A stretch of 64,000 nucleotides of DNA, from positions 134,896-198,895 of the forward strand of contig JBFMBX010000007.1 in NCBI GenBank assembly GCA_040754815.1, given 5' to 3'. This DNA comes from Bellilinea sp040754815 (lineage in GTDB: Bacteria; Chloroflexota; Anaerolineae; Anaerolineales; Anaerolineaceae). Shown here one piece after another: positions 1 to 8,599 of this stretch (position 1 is its first letter; each line of letters begins with the position of its first letter). A program made the translations under genes and the position numbers. The notes beneath the pieces are model-generated. The model made no database searches and was not told the origin of the DNA. It saw only the letters and a program-made list of their open reading frames with translations.

Positions 1-1339
1 CCCACACATCCTGCCCTTCGGCAAAGCGGTAACCCGCAGGTAAGTAAGCCACAATCAGGCTGCCGCGTTCGATCTGCGGCGCCCGCCAGCTTACCTGCCA
101 GAAAAATTGACGGTGCACATCCCAGACCTCCGCGTAACCGGCGGCATTCAAGGAATGAGAAAACACACCGACGAAAGTTAACCCCGCCACGAACACCTTT
201 CGAAAATGCGGCTTTGGAAGGATATAAACCAGCGAAGCCGTGAAGATTGCAGCCGAGACCAGCGCCGGGTAGGTATAGCGATCCAGAAAAATCCGGAACT
301 GAACATCCCTGCCCGTCAGGATCGCCGGCAAAAGAGCCGCCGGTAAAGAAATCATCCCGATCCAGAAAAAGGGTTTCTGCCAGTTTCCACCCAGAGAGGA
401 ATCGGTCTGGCGGTCAAGAGAAGCCAGCGCAAGCCCGGCGAGAAGCGCAGAAAGGCCGGCTATGGCAATTGCCGACCAGAACACCACCGGAGTGACATTG
501 AGGCTCAGTTGATAAGCCGGCACAATCCAGCCGGCGAACAGTGTTTCCCAGCAATCGGTCAGCAAAGTTTGCAAAATTTTAATGAGATTGAATAACGGCG
601 CGTTGCGAAAGGATTCGAGCAGGACTTCGGCATCCAGCCCATATCGCAGGGATTCAAACACAAATAACCGCCAGTAAAGAAAATGTCCTAAAATCAGCAG
701 GTAGGGAAAGTACCACAGCAATGTGCGGAGGATAACCTTATCCCATTTCAGGGAGTGCTTCCAATGGAGGTAACCCAACAGCATCAAGCGCAGGATTTCC
801 AATCCAATGTATGCTTCATAAATCCTCGGGTAAAAATACAACAGGAATAAAGCCAGCAGACCAGCAAAAACCCTCTGCCAGACGGGGCGGCTCTGCAAGG
901 AATAAACGGTCAGGCCGATTGAGAGGATGGCGGCAGAATAGGCAAAAATGTGATTCTGGTAGTTATTGGCGCTGGGCTGCTGTAAAAAACCGGGATAGAC
1001 CAGATAAAACAAAGTGACCAGGAACGGCAGGCCGGGCTGCTCTGGCAGCAAACGAAGGATCAAAAAGAACAAAAAAATCCCCCCTGCTGTTCTGCCGATC
1101 CACGCAAAGATCTGCCATGCTAACGGAGACTCTCCCAACCAGCCGGCCACCCAGCCATACCACACCCCCATGCCCGGTCTGTCAACCGCGTGCATGGTCT
1201 CCAGACTGACCCCGCTGATTTTTGAAATGGTTGTAAACCAATCATCATGATAAAAACCCAGCCGGCCAGAAAACGGCAAATAGGTTAACGCCGAAACGGT
1301 AATCAAAATCAGGATCAAAATGAAGACCTGCTTTTTCAT
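1..1339 (-). CDS. Polytopic membrane protein, GT39-like (partial)
   Basis: An open frame of 446 codons runs from an ATG at 1339 to the left window edge with no stop, so the C-terminus is missing. The protein is strongly hydrophobic, with a signal-anchor segment at residues 3-22 and several further membrane segments. An acidic pair in the first periplasmic loop (HDDW, about residues 34-37) recalls the first-loop Asp of GT-C enzymes that use lipid-linked sugars, though fold and donor cannot be confirmed. Its ATG overlaps the stop of the upstream dehydrogenase by four bases (ATGA), so it is translationally coupled and is the last visible gene of the glycan operon. A glycan-transferring or polymerising membrane role is inferred; a general membrane protein is the alternative. 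Confidence 0.7.
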   Translation of the reverse strand, partial: MKKQVFILILILITVSALTYLPFSGRLGFYHDDWFTTISKISGVSLETMHAVDRPGMGVWYGWVAGWLGESPLAWQIFAWIGRTAGGIFLFFLILRLLPEQPGLPFLVTLFYLVYPGFLQQPSANNYQNHIFAYSAAILSIGLTVYSLQSRPVWQRVFAGLLALFLLYFYPRIYEAYIGLEILRLMLLGYLHWKHSLKWDKVILRTLLWYFPYLLILGHFLYWRLFVFESLRYGLDAEVLLESFRNAPLFNLIKILQTLLTDCWETLFAGWIVPAYQLSLNVTPVVFWSAIAIAGLSALLAGLALASLDRQTDSSLGGNWQKPFFWIGMISLPAALLPAILTGRDVQFRIFLDRYTYPALVSAAIFTASLVYILPKPHFRKVFVAGLTFVGVFSHSLNAAGYAEVWDVHRQFFWQVSWRAPQIERGSLIVAYLPAGYRFAEGQDVW

Positions 1340-2313
1340 ACCGTTATCCGATTTTTCCACTCCTCCAGACCGCTCACATCCAGCCCCAGCCCATCCAGCA
1401 GATTGCGGATGGTGTTCCAGTGCACCCGCTCCCACGCCGCCGGGCTGGAGTTGGAGTTATGCGCCGCCAGCATCACGTTGTCCATCTTCAAGAGCGGCGA
1501 ATCGAGCGGCAGCGGCTCTACCTCGAAGACATCCAGCGCCGCACCGGCCAGCCTGCCTTCCTGCAAGGCGGCAATCAGGGCGGGCTCATCTACCACCGGG
1601 CCGCGCGCCGTGTTGATCAGCACCGCTCCGGGTTTAACCCAGCCGAGTGTTTCAGCATTGATCAGGTGATAACTGGTCGGGTTCAAATCGCAATTCAGGC
1701 TGATGAAATCGGAGCGTTCCAGCAGGTCGCGCAGGCTGGTCATTTCAACCCCGTTTTCCAGCACAAAATCCGGTGCAATCGGCACAATGTCATTGCCCAG
1801 CAGACGCATCCCAAAGGCGCGCGCCCGGCGCAGCACCGCCTTGCCCACATTCCCGACCCCCACCACCCCCAGCGTGCATTCGCTCAGCGAGCGGCCGGGC
1901 AGTTTTTCCCAGCGGCCGGCTTTCATGGCGCGGTCCATCCACGGCAGCCGGCGGGCAAAAGCGAGGATATAGCCCAGCACACTGTCCGAAACCGGCAGGG
2001 TAAAGGCGTTGGGGGTGTTCCGCACCTGAATGCCCAGCCGGGCCGCTGCTGCGCGGTCAATCGAATCAATGCCCGTACCCCATTTGGAAATCACCTTCAA
2101 ACGCGGCGCGCAGGCCTTCAGCACCCGCTCGGTGTAGCGGTCGTCGCCGCAAATGGTCGCATCGAACTGCCCGGCGTAGGCCAGAATTTCATCCTCCGAA
2201 AGCCGCTCATGGACGGCGGGGACGATCAGCCTCAGACCGTAATGATCGAACAGCGGGCGGAAACGCTCCACAAACGGCAGCATGTAAGGCGCAGAAAGCA
2301 GAACAGTATACAT
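1336..2313 (-). CDS. D-isomer-specific 2-hydroxyacid dehydrogenase
   Basis: This is an NAD-dependent dehydrogenase of the phosphoglycerate dehydrogenase superfamily, 325 residues, normal for the single-unit form without an ACT domain. The nucleotide-binding motif GVGNVG lies at about 152-157 with the acidic ribose-binding residue following (GND). The catalytic Arg is in NTARGPVVDE (about 231), and the catalytic His is probably in LAAHNSNS near 280, where the usual HIG context is changed. A GGAGG-like ribosome site precedes the ATG. It starts one base after the upstream cytidylyltransferase stop. In this context it may oxidise or reduce a 2-keto or 2-hydroxy acid linked to a sugar precursor; the substrate is unknown. 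Confidence 0.85.
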   Translation of the reverse strand: MYTVLLSAPYMLPFVERFRPLFDHYGLRLIVPAVHERLSEDEILAYAGQFDATICGDDRYTERVLKACAPRLKVISKWGTGIDSIDRAAAARLGIQVRNTPNAFTLPVSDSVLGYILAFARRLPWMDRAMKAGRWEKLPGRSLSECTLGVVGVGNVGKAVLRRARAFGMRLLGNDIVPIAPDFVLENGVEMTSLRDLLERSDFISLNCDLNPTSYHLINAETLGWVKPGAVLINTARGPVVDEPALIAALQEGRLAGAALDVFEVEPLPLDSPLLKMDNVMLAAHNSNSSPAAWERVHWNTIRNLLDGLGLDVSGLEEWKNRITV

Positions 2314-2314
2314 C

Positions 2315-3013
2315 TCAGCCCTCCCCCCCGCCTTCGGCCTTTAAACGCTGACGCATCAGCAAATCCGCCAGTATGAAATCGAACTCTTCGTCAATGTCGC
2401 GCGCTTCCAGCGGATCCATTTCGAACAGATAAGGGCGTTCGCCGATCCGGTTGCGGCGCTGAGCCAGCGTCTGGCGCGTAAAAATATAAATGCAGGAATT
2501 TTCCTCATAGACCGGCGGTAAATCCTGCGTGCGCAATAAAATGGCCGGGTTGTGATTGATCGGGCGCGCCAGCCCGTCCCACAAACGGCTTTGCAGGCGG
2601 GTTACCGAAAAAAGCGAATCATACGCCGGATAATGGCTGAGAAAAGTCTGAATGGCTCTGGAAATGGTCTGCGGGCGCAAGAGCGGATTGGTGGAGTGGG
2701 TTTGCAGGTAAAAATCGGCCTGTACCTGTTCGGTATCGTGCATCAGAATTTCGTTCATCGGCACGGTGTCGGCCGTCAGGTGAGCGGGGCGTTCCAGCAA
2801 CGTAACCTGCGGAAAATCGCGGGCGATTCCCTCCATCAAAACCGGCGAGTCGGTATCCACCACCACCCGGCTGATTTCCGCCGTTTGCAGCAAAGCATTC
2901 AGAATATGATGAAAGAGCGGTTTTCCCGCCAGCGGTCGGTAGTTTTTGCCCGGCACCCGCACCGAATGATGGCGCATCGGCACCAGCGCAACAATGCTTG
3001 GTTGAGTTGTCAT
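2315..3013 (-). CDS. Acylneuraminate cytidylyltransferase family protein
   Basis: A 232-residue single-domain CTP transferase. The N-terminal nucleotide-binding stretch (ALVPMRHHSVRVPGKN, about residues 9-24) matches the PARGGSKxxPxKN motif of CMP-sugar synthetases but is degenerate, with MRHHSVRV in place of ARGGSKGI. An acidic metal site (VVVDTDSP) follows near residue 62. The frame extends upstream to 3115, but the ATG at 3013 has a GAGGTG ribosome site and leaves 31 bp after the GT2 gene, so that start is chosen. The expected reaction is CTP plus a 2-keto-3-deoxy sugar acid giving the CMP-sugar. It is one of three cytidylyltransferases in the operon, and its degenerate motif suggests a different acceptor sugar. 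Confidence 0.82.
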   Translation of the reverse strand: MTTQPSIVALVPMRHHSVRVPGKNYRPLAGKPLFHHILNALLQTAEISRVVVDTDSPVLMEGIARDFPQVTLLERPAHLTADTVPMNEILMHDTEQVQADFYLQTHSTNPLLRPQTISRAIQTFLSHYPAYDSLFSVTRLQSRLWDGLARPINHNPAILLRTQDLPPVYEENSCIYIFTRQTLAQRRNRIGERPYLFEMDPLEARDIDEEFDFILADLLMRQRLKAEGGGEG

Positions 3014-3044
3014 GGCTTCACCTCGGTGGTTTTCATGCAAAGGC

Positions 3045-4001
3045 TCATTCACTACCCTCTTTGTACTGAATCGGCTGAATATCACGGCGGGTATTCTGAC
3101 CGTTGGGAACTTCACTCAGGTTCGGGTAATAAAAAGTCTGTTTCAACTGCCAGGTAAGCGGCCCCGACTGGCGGTAACCCTGATAGGTACCCCAGAACTG
3201 CATCAGCCGGAAGCGGATGATGTTTGCCCACTCTTTTGCCAGCAGACCCTCACTCGCCGCCGCCCGCCAGTCGCTCCACACATTGCTCACCCACAGGCGC
3301 AAAAAGTCGCTGAAGCGGAAGTGTTCCTGCGGGTAAATCTGCTTAAAGGCCATCCCCTCACGGCGGTAGCGGTTGTAAATGCCGCGCCACGTTTCGTTGT
3401 GGACGTGGATCACCTCCGCTTCGGCCACATAGGCCACCCCATAACCCTGACTTTGCGCCCAGCGCGCCCAGGCCAGGTCTTCCAGTCCGGTCAGCAGTTC
3501 GTCATAGGCGTGCTGCTCCCACAAGGCGCGCCGGATGGCGGCGTTGGCATTGTTGCAAAACGGGTGCGGCTGGCGCAGGGTGGACTGATCGGGAAACCAG
3601 CGCCGGAAAACCTGATGCTCGGAATATTGGGTGGTGGCTGCGCCGCGCTGCTTGCCGTAAGCCACCGCCACCTGTGCATCCTCAAACGGCTCAATCAGCC
3701 GTTCCAGCCAGTCGGGATAAACCGGATAGACGTGCGCCGACGCCATCACCACCACATCGGCGCGCGTTTGGGCAATGCCCAGATTAAGCGAACGCCCAAA
3801 GGTGAATTCCTGCGGGCGGATATGCACCACCTCCACCGGAAAGCGGCCGGCAATTGCCACGGTAGCATCCGTCGAACCCGAATCGACCAGCACAATCTGC
3901 ACATCCCGCACCGTCTGCTGCATGATGCCACTCAGCAGGCGGCCGATGTGCTTTTCCTCGTTATAAGCGCGAATGACAATGGAACAGCGCGGTTTGGTCA
4001 C
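3045..4001 (-). CDS. Glycosyltransferase family 2
   Basis: A GT-A fold transferase of 318 residues. The N-terminus CSIVIRAYNEEKHIG and the LVDSGSTDAT block near residues 54-63 are classic GT2 motifs. The usual DxD region reads VVMASAHVYP, as in many GT2 enzymes where the metal motif is altered. A C-terminal domain with WxxDWR-type aromatic content follows. The start is GTG at 4001, with GGAGGG about ten bases upstream and six bases after the preceding gene's stop. It probably adds one sugar to the lipid-linked repeat unit at the cytoplasmic face; donor and acceptor cannot be read from sequence. Confidence 0.85.
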   Translation of the reverse strand: MTKPRCSIVIRAYNEEKHIGRLLSGIMQQTVRDVQIVLVDSGSTDATVAIAGRFPVEVVHIRPQEFTFGRSLNLGIAQTRADVVVMASAHVYPVYPDWLERLIEPFEDAQVAVAYGKQRGAATTQYSEHQVFRRWFPDQSTLRQPHPFCNNANAAIRRALWEQHAYDELLTGLEDLAWARWAQSQGYGVAYVAEAEVIHVHNETWRGIYNRYRREGMAFKQIYPQEHFRFSDFLRLWVSNVWSDWRAAASEGLLAKEWANIIRFRLMQFWGTYQGYRQSGPLTWQLKQTFYYPNLSEVPNGQNTRRDIQPIQYKEGSE

Positions 4002-4007
4002 GGCGGC

Positions 4008-5624
4008 TTATCCCTCCTCCGGCAGATAAAACGGTTCGCCGTGCAGCACCCCGCGGGCAATCACCCCCAGCGTGGAGGAAGAATCGGGACGAAAATCCCG
4101 CCAGCGCAGGCCCTTCCGCAAACGCACAAAACCGGGAGTGACATCCTCTTCCAGATAGGCATCGAACGGCAGCGAAGCGCGGAAAAGTTGATAATAGAGG
4201 AACCGGCGCGCGTTGCGCTGAAACTCCGGCGGCGGAGCAACCCGCTCGGCGCGCAAAAATTCCTCCGCCAATTGACGGAAGTGTTCCGCCGATTGGGGCA
4301 GAAAAACGGTCGGCAGGCGGGTATAACGCGCCTGTCCGCCGCACAGCACCGCACTGCCTAGAATGGAAGCCTCCAGCCCGATGGTCGAATTATAGACCAT
4401 GACAAACTTGGAACGCTGAATCAACTCGTAGGAACTGAGGTACTCGCGGGGTGGAATGAAGACCACGTTTGGCAAATCGCTCAGCCGGTTCTGAGCCGCC
4501 CATTGGGTCACGCTCTGGCGCGCCTGTTTGCCGGGGCGGTCCTCATCCGGGTGGGCGCGCACCACAAACAGCGTTTCGGGGTGAGCGCGGATGATTGCCA
4601 GCACCTCATCCAGCCAGGCAAACATATCCCGGAAGAGGATGTTGGCATGAACCTGACTGGTATCGAAAATCACGTTGGTGAACACCGGCACAATCTGACG
4701 GAAAGCGGCTGCTTTTTGCAGCAAGCCCTCATCCAGATGGCGCATATCCTGCCAGAAGCGGATGCCCGCCATGCTGAACTGCCCCTGAAAGCGTTTTTCA
4801 AGGTAGGCGTTCAGGCGCGCTTCCTGCGCGGGGTTCAGGTCAAAATCGGGCGGCAAATCAATCGGGTATGCGGTGGCGTGGCCGTGCGAAAAGAACGCAC
4901 TGAAGGGCTGCAACCCGACTTCGTGAGTGATGACCGGCAGGCGGCGCTCCAGCGCAATCTGGCGCGCCACTGCCTCCGGGAAGGATACACCGTTGAACAG
5001 CACCACCGCGCGCGGCTGCACTTCATCCAGCAGGCGATTGAATTCCTGCCCCAGCCGCGCCGCCGAAAGAATGAACTGGCGCAGCAGGAAGCGGGTCGGC
5101 CGATCATCTTCCAGATCATGCCGGCGCAGTGCCCAGCGCAGCGAGGGGAGGACAAGGATGCCCAGCGGCAGGCCCTGCCACTCGAAATCCATCAGTCCCG
5201 CCAGAGTCAAACCGGCGGTGGCGCGCTCAACTTCTTCAACCGGCCGGTAGGTAAACCAGCGCACCTTCTCGCCGTGGTAGAGATGCTCCGACTGGCGGAT
5301 GCAGACCTCACACGGCGGCGGCTGGTCGTAAGCCGTCAGCGCGCTGCCCAGCTGGCAGCGCGTCATCCCCGCGCGGCAGACAAAATGCACCACCGGCGCA
5401 CCCGCCAAACGCAAACCCCAACCACTCAGCAGGGTAAACGCCGCATTCAGGCTCATCCATGCCAGCCGGCTGGAAGCGTTGAACAACACCACCGGCCGCG
5501 GGTCAACCACCGGCGGCGCATGGTGTTCGATCTCCGCCGCCAGCCGGACAATGCGCCGGTTATTTTGAGCCTGCAACCAGCGCCGCTGCACACCCAGCCG
5601 AATGCGAGTCATCGTCCGGTTCAT
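4008..5624 (-). CDS. Capsule-synthesis type GT-B transferase (KpsS/LipB-like)
   Basis: A soluble 538-residue protein. The C-terminal half carries the pattern typical of the capsule polysaccharide synthesis family: RAHPDED near residue 357, then PPREYLSSYELIQRSKF and a VYNSTIGLEASILG block where the acceptor and donor loops meet. The N-terminal half includes a CEVC pair and an HFVC motif of unknown use. Known members of this broad group (KpsS, KpsC) are transferases using CMP-Kdo. With three CMP-sugar synthetase-like genes nearby, a CMP-nonulosonate transferase role is attractive but inferred. The gene sits six bases after the SAF-less NeuB stop and has only a weak ribosome site. Confidence 0.7.
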   Translation of the reverse strand: MNRTMTRIRLGVQRRWLQAQNNRRIVRLAAEIEHHAPPVVDPRPVVLFNASSRLAWMSLNAAFTLLSGWGLRLAGAPVVHFVCRAGMTRCQLGSALTAYDQPPPCEVCIRQSEHLYHGEKVRWFTYRPVEEVERATAGLTLAGLMDFEWQGLPLGILVLPSLRWALRRHDLEDDRPTRFLLRQFILSAARLGQEFNRLLDEVQPRAVVLFNGVSFPEAVARQIALERRLPVITHEVGLQPFSAFFSHGHATAYPIDLPPDFDLNPAQEARLNAYLEKRFQGQFSMAGIRFWQDMRHLDEGLLQKAAAFRQIVPVFTNVIFDTSQVHANILFRDMFAWLDEVLAIIRAHPETLFVVRAHPDEDRPGKQARQSVTQWAAQNRLSDLPNVVFIPPREYLSSYELIQRSKFVMVYNSTIGLEASILGSAVLCGGQARYTRLPTVFLPQSAEHFRQLAEEFLRAERVAPPPEFQRNARRFLYYQLFRASLPFDAYLEEDVTPGFVRLRKGLRWRDFRPDSSSTLGVIARGVLHGEPFYLPEEG

Positions 5625-5630
5625 ACAGGA

Positions 5631-6506
5631 TTAGTTGAACACCCTGCGTAGTTTTTTCAAAGAAGGCATTTCGCTGTCGTACACCTTTTTCACGCCGTCG
5701 CCCAGCGAAAGTTCCGTGACGCGAATGTACTTGACCAGCCGTTCAAAACCGCCCGGTTCCACCGAGGCGGCCTGATCCGACCCCCACATCGCCCGGTCGA
5801 GGGTAATGTGCCGCTCCACCAGGCAGGCCCCCAACGCCACCGCCACCACCGAGGGGATCAGCCCGACTTCATGCCCCGAATAACCAATCGGGCAGGGGTA
5901 AGTTTCCTTGAGGGTTTGCACCATGCGCAGATTGAGTTCCTCCGGCGGGCAGGGGTAGGCGCTGGTAGTATGGCAAATGATCAGATTGTCCATATCCAGC
6001 AGTTCCACCGCCGCTTTGATTTGATCAATGGTGGACATGCCCGTAGAAAGGATGACGGGACGGCGCGTGGAACGCAGTTTGCGTAATAAGCCGTGATCGG
6101 TCAGCGCTGCCGAGGGGACTTTATAGGCCACCGGGTCAAACGCTTCGATGAAATCCACCGATGGCTCGTCCCACACCGAAGCAAACCAGGTAATCCCAAT
6201 TTCTCTGGCGTAGCGGTCCACTTCGCGGTATTCGGCTTCGCCGAATTCAATTTTGTGGCGGTATTCCAGATAGGTGATGTACCCCCACGGTGTTTCGCGC
6301 ATCACATCGCGCTGATCGGGGGGAGTACACAGTTCGGGGGTGCGCTTCTGAAACTTGACCGCATCCACCCCGGCATGTTTGGCCGCATCCATCAACCGTT
6401 TGGCAATTTCGATATCACCGTTGTGATTGATGCCGATTTCCGCCACCACATAGGTGGGATATCCATCCCCCACCCAACGATCCCCAATTTTGACTGCTTT
6501 TGCCAT
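5631..6506 (-). CDS. N-acetylneuraminate synthase family protein, no SAF domain
   Basis: A TIM-barrel synthase of the NeuB family, 291 residues. The barrel motifs are present: VAEIGINHNG (about 21-30), AVKFQKR (about 49-55), the YKVPS strand, ILSTGMST and IGYSGHE. Members condense phosphoenolpyruvate with a C6 aldose (such as ManNAc) to a nonulosonic acid. Usual members are about 340-360 residues and end in a SAF (antifreeze-like) domain that covers the active site of the partner subunit; here the protein stops after the barrel (KKLRRVFN). A strong AAGGAG site precedes the ATG. It is followed by a capsule-type transferase and preceded by the NeuA-HAD fusion, a normal nonulosonate arrangement. 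An aldolase of related fold is the alternative. Confidence 0.82.
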   Translation of the reverse strand: MAKAVKIGDRWVGDGYPTYVVAEIGINHNGDIEIAKRLMDAAKHAGVDAVKFQKRTPELCTPPDQRDVMRETPWGYITYLEYRHKIEFGEAEYREVDRYAREIGITWFASVWDEPSVDFIEAFDPVAYKVPSAALTDHGLLRKLRSTRRPVILSTGMSTIDQIKAAVELLDMDNLIICHTTSAYPCPPEELNLRMVQTLKETYPCPIGYSGHEVGLIPSVVAVALGACLVERHITLDRAMWGSDQAASVEPGGFERLVKYIRVTELSLGDGVKKVYDSEMPSLKKLRRVFN

Positions 6507-6544
6507 CTGATCACTCCTTGAGAATTCGATAGTTCCGGTTCAAT

Positions 6545-7771
6545 TTATTCCAGCCGGCGCAGCAGCAGGTCGCACAATTCGCGCACCGCGCCGTGACCGC
6601 CCGGCCGGGTCAGTATCAAATCCGCCCGGCGCAGCACCTCCGGCTGGGCATCGGCAACCGCAACTGCACACCCAACCAGATCGAAACACACCAGATCGTT
6701 GACATCGTTGCCCACAAAGACCACCGCGCGGGCATCCAGATCATGTTCTTTCATATACTCGCTCAAACGGGCGGCTTTGTCATCCACACCCTGCAACACC
6801 GGCACGCCCATCTTGCGGCAGCGGGCCGCCACCGCACCGTCTTTTTCGGTGGAAAGCACCAGCGTACGAATGCCCGCCCGGTGCAGCGCCTGAATGCCGA
6901 GGCTATCCGAACGGTAGGCCGCCACGAATTCATGGCCATCGGCATCTACCCACACACGGTTATCGGTCAACACACCGTCAAAGTCGAACACCACCAGCGC
7001 CACCTGCTCCGGCAAAGGACGGCGCACCTGCCCGGGATGCACCATCTCCAACCCGCCGTGATAGACCAGCCACTCGGCGCGCGCCCAATCGGAAAGCGAA
7101 TCGATATCCACCGTGTAGCGCGGGTCAATCATTATCGGCAGAATCACATCCCCGCTCATCGAATTCTTTTCCAAAATGGTCATCGGGCGGATGACATCAA
7201 TGTGGCCGGTTTGCCAGTAAACCGGCGGCAGCAACTGGCGCGGGGCGTTATACGGCTCCGGCACCCCCGGCACATCCAGTAAATTTTTCATCTGACCGGT
7301 TTGCAGGTCAATCCGCCACATTTTGTGCGGGTTCTGCCCGGCCGGCACCACGCCGCGCACCGAATCGGCTTCCGGATGTTCCAGCAGGATGCGCACTGCC
7401 TCATCCACCAGCCCCACAGGGCGGATGGGAGAGGTGGGGCGCAGCTGCACCACCACATCGGGAGCATAGGCCTCATTGGCCGTCAGCCAGGCCAGCGCGT
7501 GTTGAAAGACCGGCAAATCCAGCGTTGAATCCTGCGCCAGTTCCGCCGGGCGCAAAAAAGGCACCTCGGCACCGTAGGCGCGCGCCACATCGGCAATCTC
7601 CGCATCATCGGTCGAAACAATCACCCGCGTCACCCGCTGCGATTGCAGCGCCGCAGCAATGCTGTACGCAATCAACGGATGACCGGCAAAATTACGGATA
7701 TTCTTGCGCGGAATGCCCTTGGAGCCGCCACGCGCCGGGATGATTGCCAGCACTTCGGTATTGTTTACCAT
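6545..7771 (-). CDS. neuA: CMP-nonulosonate synthetase fused to HAD phosphatase
   Basis: A two-domain protein of 408 residues. Residues 1-230 are an acylneuraminate cytidylyltransferase with the full motif IIPARGGSKGIPRKN and the VSTDD metal site, making a CMP-activated nonulosonic acid. Residues about 255-408 are a HAD hydrolase of the KdsC type: VFDFDGVLTD gives both catalytic Asp residues, STEKDG follows, and GNDVND near residue 355 binds Mg. The same order occurs in vertebrate CMAS and in some bacterial NeuA proteins. The HAD part may remove phosphate from a 9-phosphate sugar acid before activation, or may be structural. The gene overlaps the upstream SDR by seven bases. Confidence 0.9.
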   Translation of the reverse strand: MVNNTEVLAIIPARGGSKGIPRKNIRNFAGHPLIAYSIAAALQSQRVTRVIVSTDDAEIADVARAYGAEVPFLRPAELAQDSTLDLPVFQHALAWLTANEAYAPDVVVQLRPTSPIRPVGLVDEAVRILLEHPEADSVRGVVPAGQNPHKMWRIDLQTGQMKNLLDVPGVPEPYNAPRQLLPPVYWQTGHIDVIRPMTILEKNSMSGDVILPIMIDPRYTVDIDSLSDWARAEWLVYHGGLEMVHPGQVRRPLPEQVALVVFDFDGVLTDNRVWVDADGHEFVAAYRSDSLGIQALHRAGIRTLVLSTEKDGAVAARCRKMGVPVLQGVDDKAARLSEYMKEHDLDARAVVFVGNDVNDLVCFDLVGCAVAVADAQPEVLRRADLILTRPGGHGAVRELCDLLLRRLE

Positions 7772-8589
7772 GCCGTCCAGCCTCCGTCCACCACCAGATT
7801 GGCACCGGTCATATAACTGGACGCCTCCGATGCCAGAAAGAGCAGCGCGCCGTTCATTTCATCCTGTTCGGCCATGCGTCCCATCACCGTGCGGTAACTG
7901 TAATTTTCTACAAACAGGGGATCATGTTGATTATAAACCCCGCCGGGGGTGAGTGCATTGACGCGAATGTTGCGCCCGGCGTAATAGGTAGCCAGATAGC
8001 GGGTCAGCCCCAGCACGCCGGCTTTGGTCACCGAGTAGAACACCGGCTTATATTGCGGCGGCTGGCCGGGGCGCTGATAGATACGCTGGTCCGGCCCCAC
8101 CAGCCCGTAGGTAGAGCAAATGTTGATGATGACGCCGTGATTCTGGGCCAGCATCGGCTTGACCGCCGCCTGCGCGCTCAGAAACATGCCGGTCAGGTTG
8201 ACATCCAGCGCCTGCCGCCACGCCTCCACGGGGTAAGTTTCAAAAGCGTTGCCCTGCTGCTGGGCAGCATGTTCGGCGTCGAACTTGGGGTCCATCGCCG
8301 CGCTGCACACCAGCACATCCAGCCGGCCAAAATGGTTGAGCGCTGCCGCCACCATGTCCTCCACCGAAACGGGGTCGGTCACATCCACGCCCGTGCCAAT
8401 TGCCTGAAAACCGTCTTTTTGCAGGTTTTCAGCCAGCGTAATGGCCGTCATACGGTTCAGGTCAGCCACCACCACCGCAGCGCCCGCCTCCGCCAGTGTG
8501 CGGCAGAACTGCCGCCCCAGCAGGCCGGCGCCGCCGGTTACCACGGCAACCTGTCCATCCATTCGGAATTTATCGAAAATATGGCTCAT
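7765..8589 (-). CDS. SDR family oxidoreductase (PtmA-like)
   Basis: A classical short-chain dehydrogenase of 274 residues. The cofactor motif TGGAGLLG lies at about 18-25, VADLN gives an acidic residue favouring NAD, the catalytic Ser is in INICSTYG (about 140), and the catalytic YSVTK is at about 171-175. Genes of this subfamily (PtmA) stand beside CMP-legionaminate synthetase in Campylobacter flagellar glycan loci, which fits the NeuA-HAD gene that directly follows with a seven-base overlap. It probably oxidises or reduces a sugar precursor; the substrate is not known from sequence. Confidence 0.85.
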   Translation of the reverse strand: MSHIFDKFRMDGQVAVVTGGAGLLGRQFCRTLAEAGAAVVVADLNRMTAITLAENLQKDGFQAIGTGVDVTDPVSVEDMVAAALNHFGRLDVLVCSAAMDPKFDAEHAAQQQGNAFETYPVEAWRQALDVNLTGMFLSAQAAVKPMLAQNHGVIINICSTYGLVGPDQRIYQRPGQPPQYKPVFYSVTKAGVLGLTRYLATYYAGRNIRVNALTPGGVYNQHDPLFVENYSYRTVMGRMAEQDEMNGALLFLASEASSYMTGANLVVDGGWTAW

Positions 8590-8599
8590 AGTACCTCGT

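Noticed and set aside
3012..4361. Long plus-strand frame of 449 codons
   Set aside because: Antisense to the GT2 and GT-B genes, which have conserved motifs and ribosome sites.
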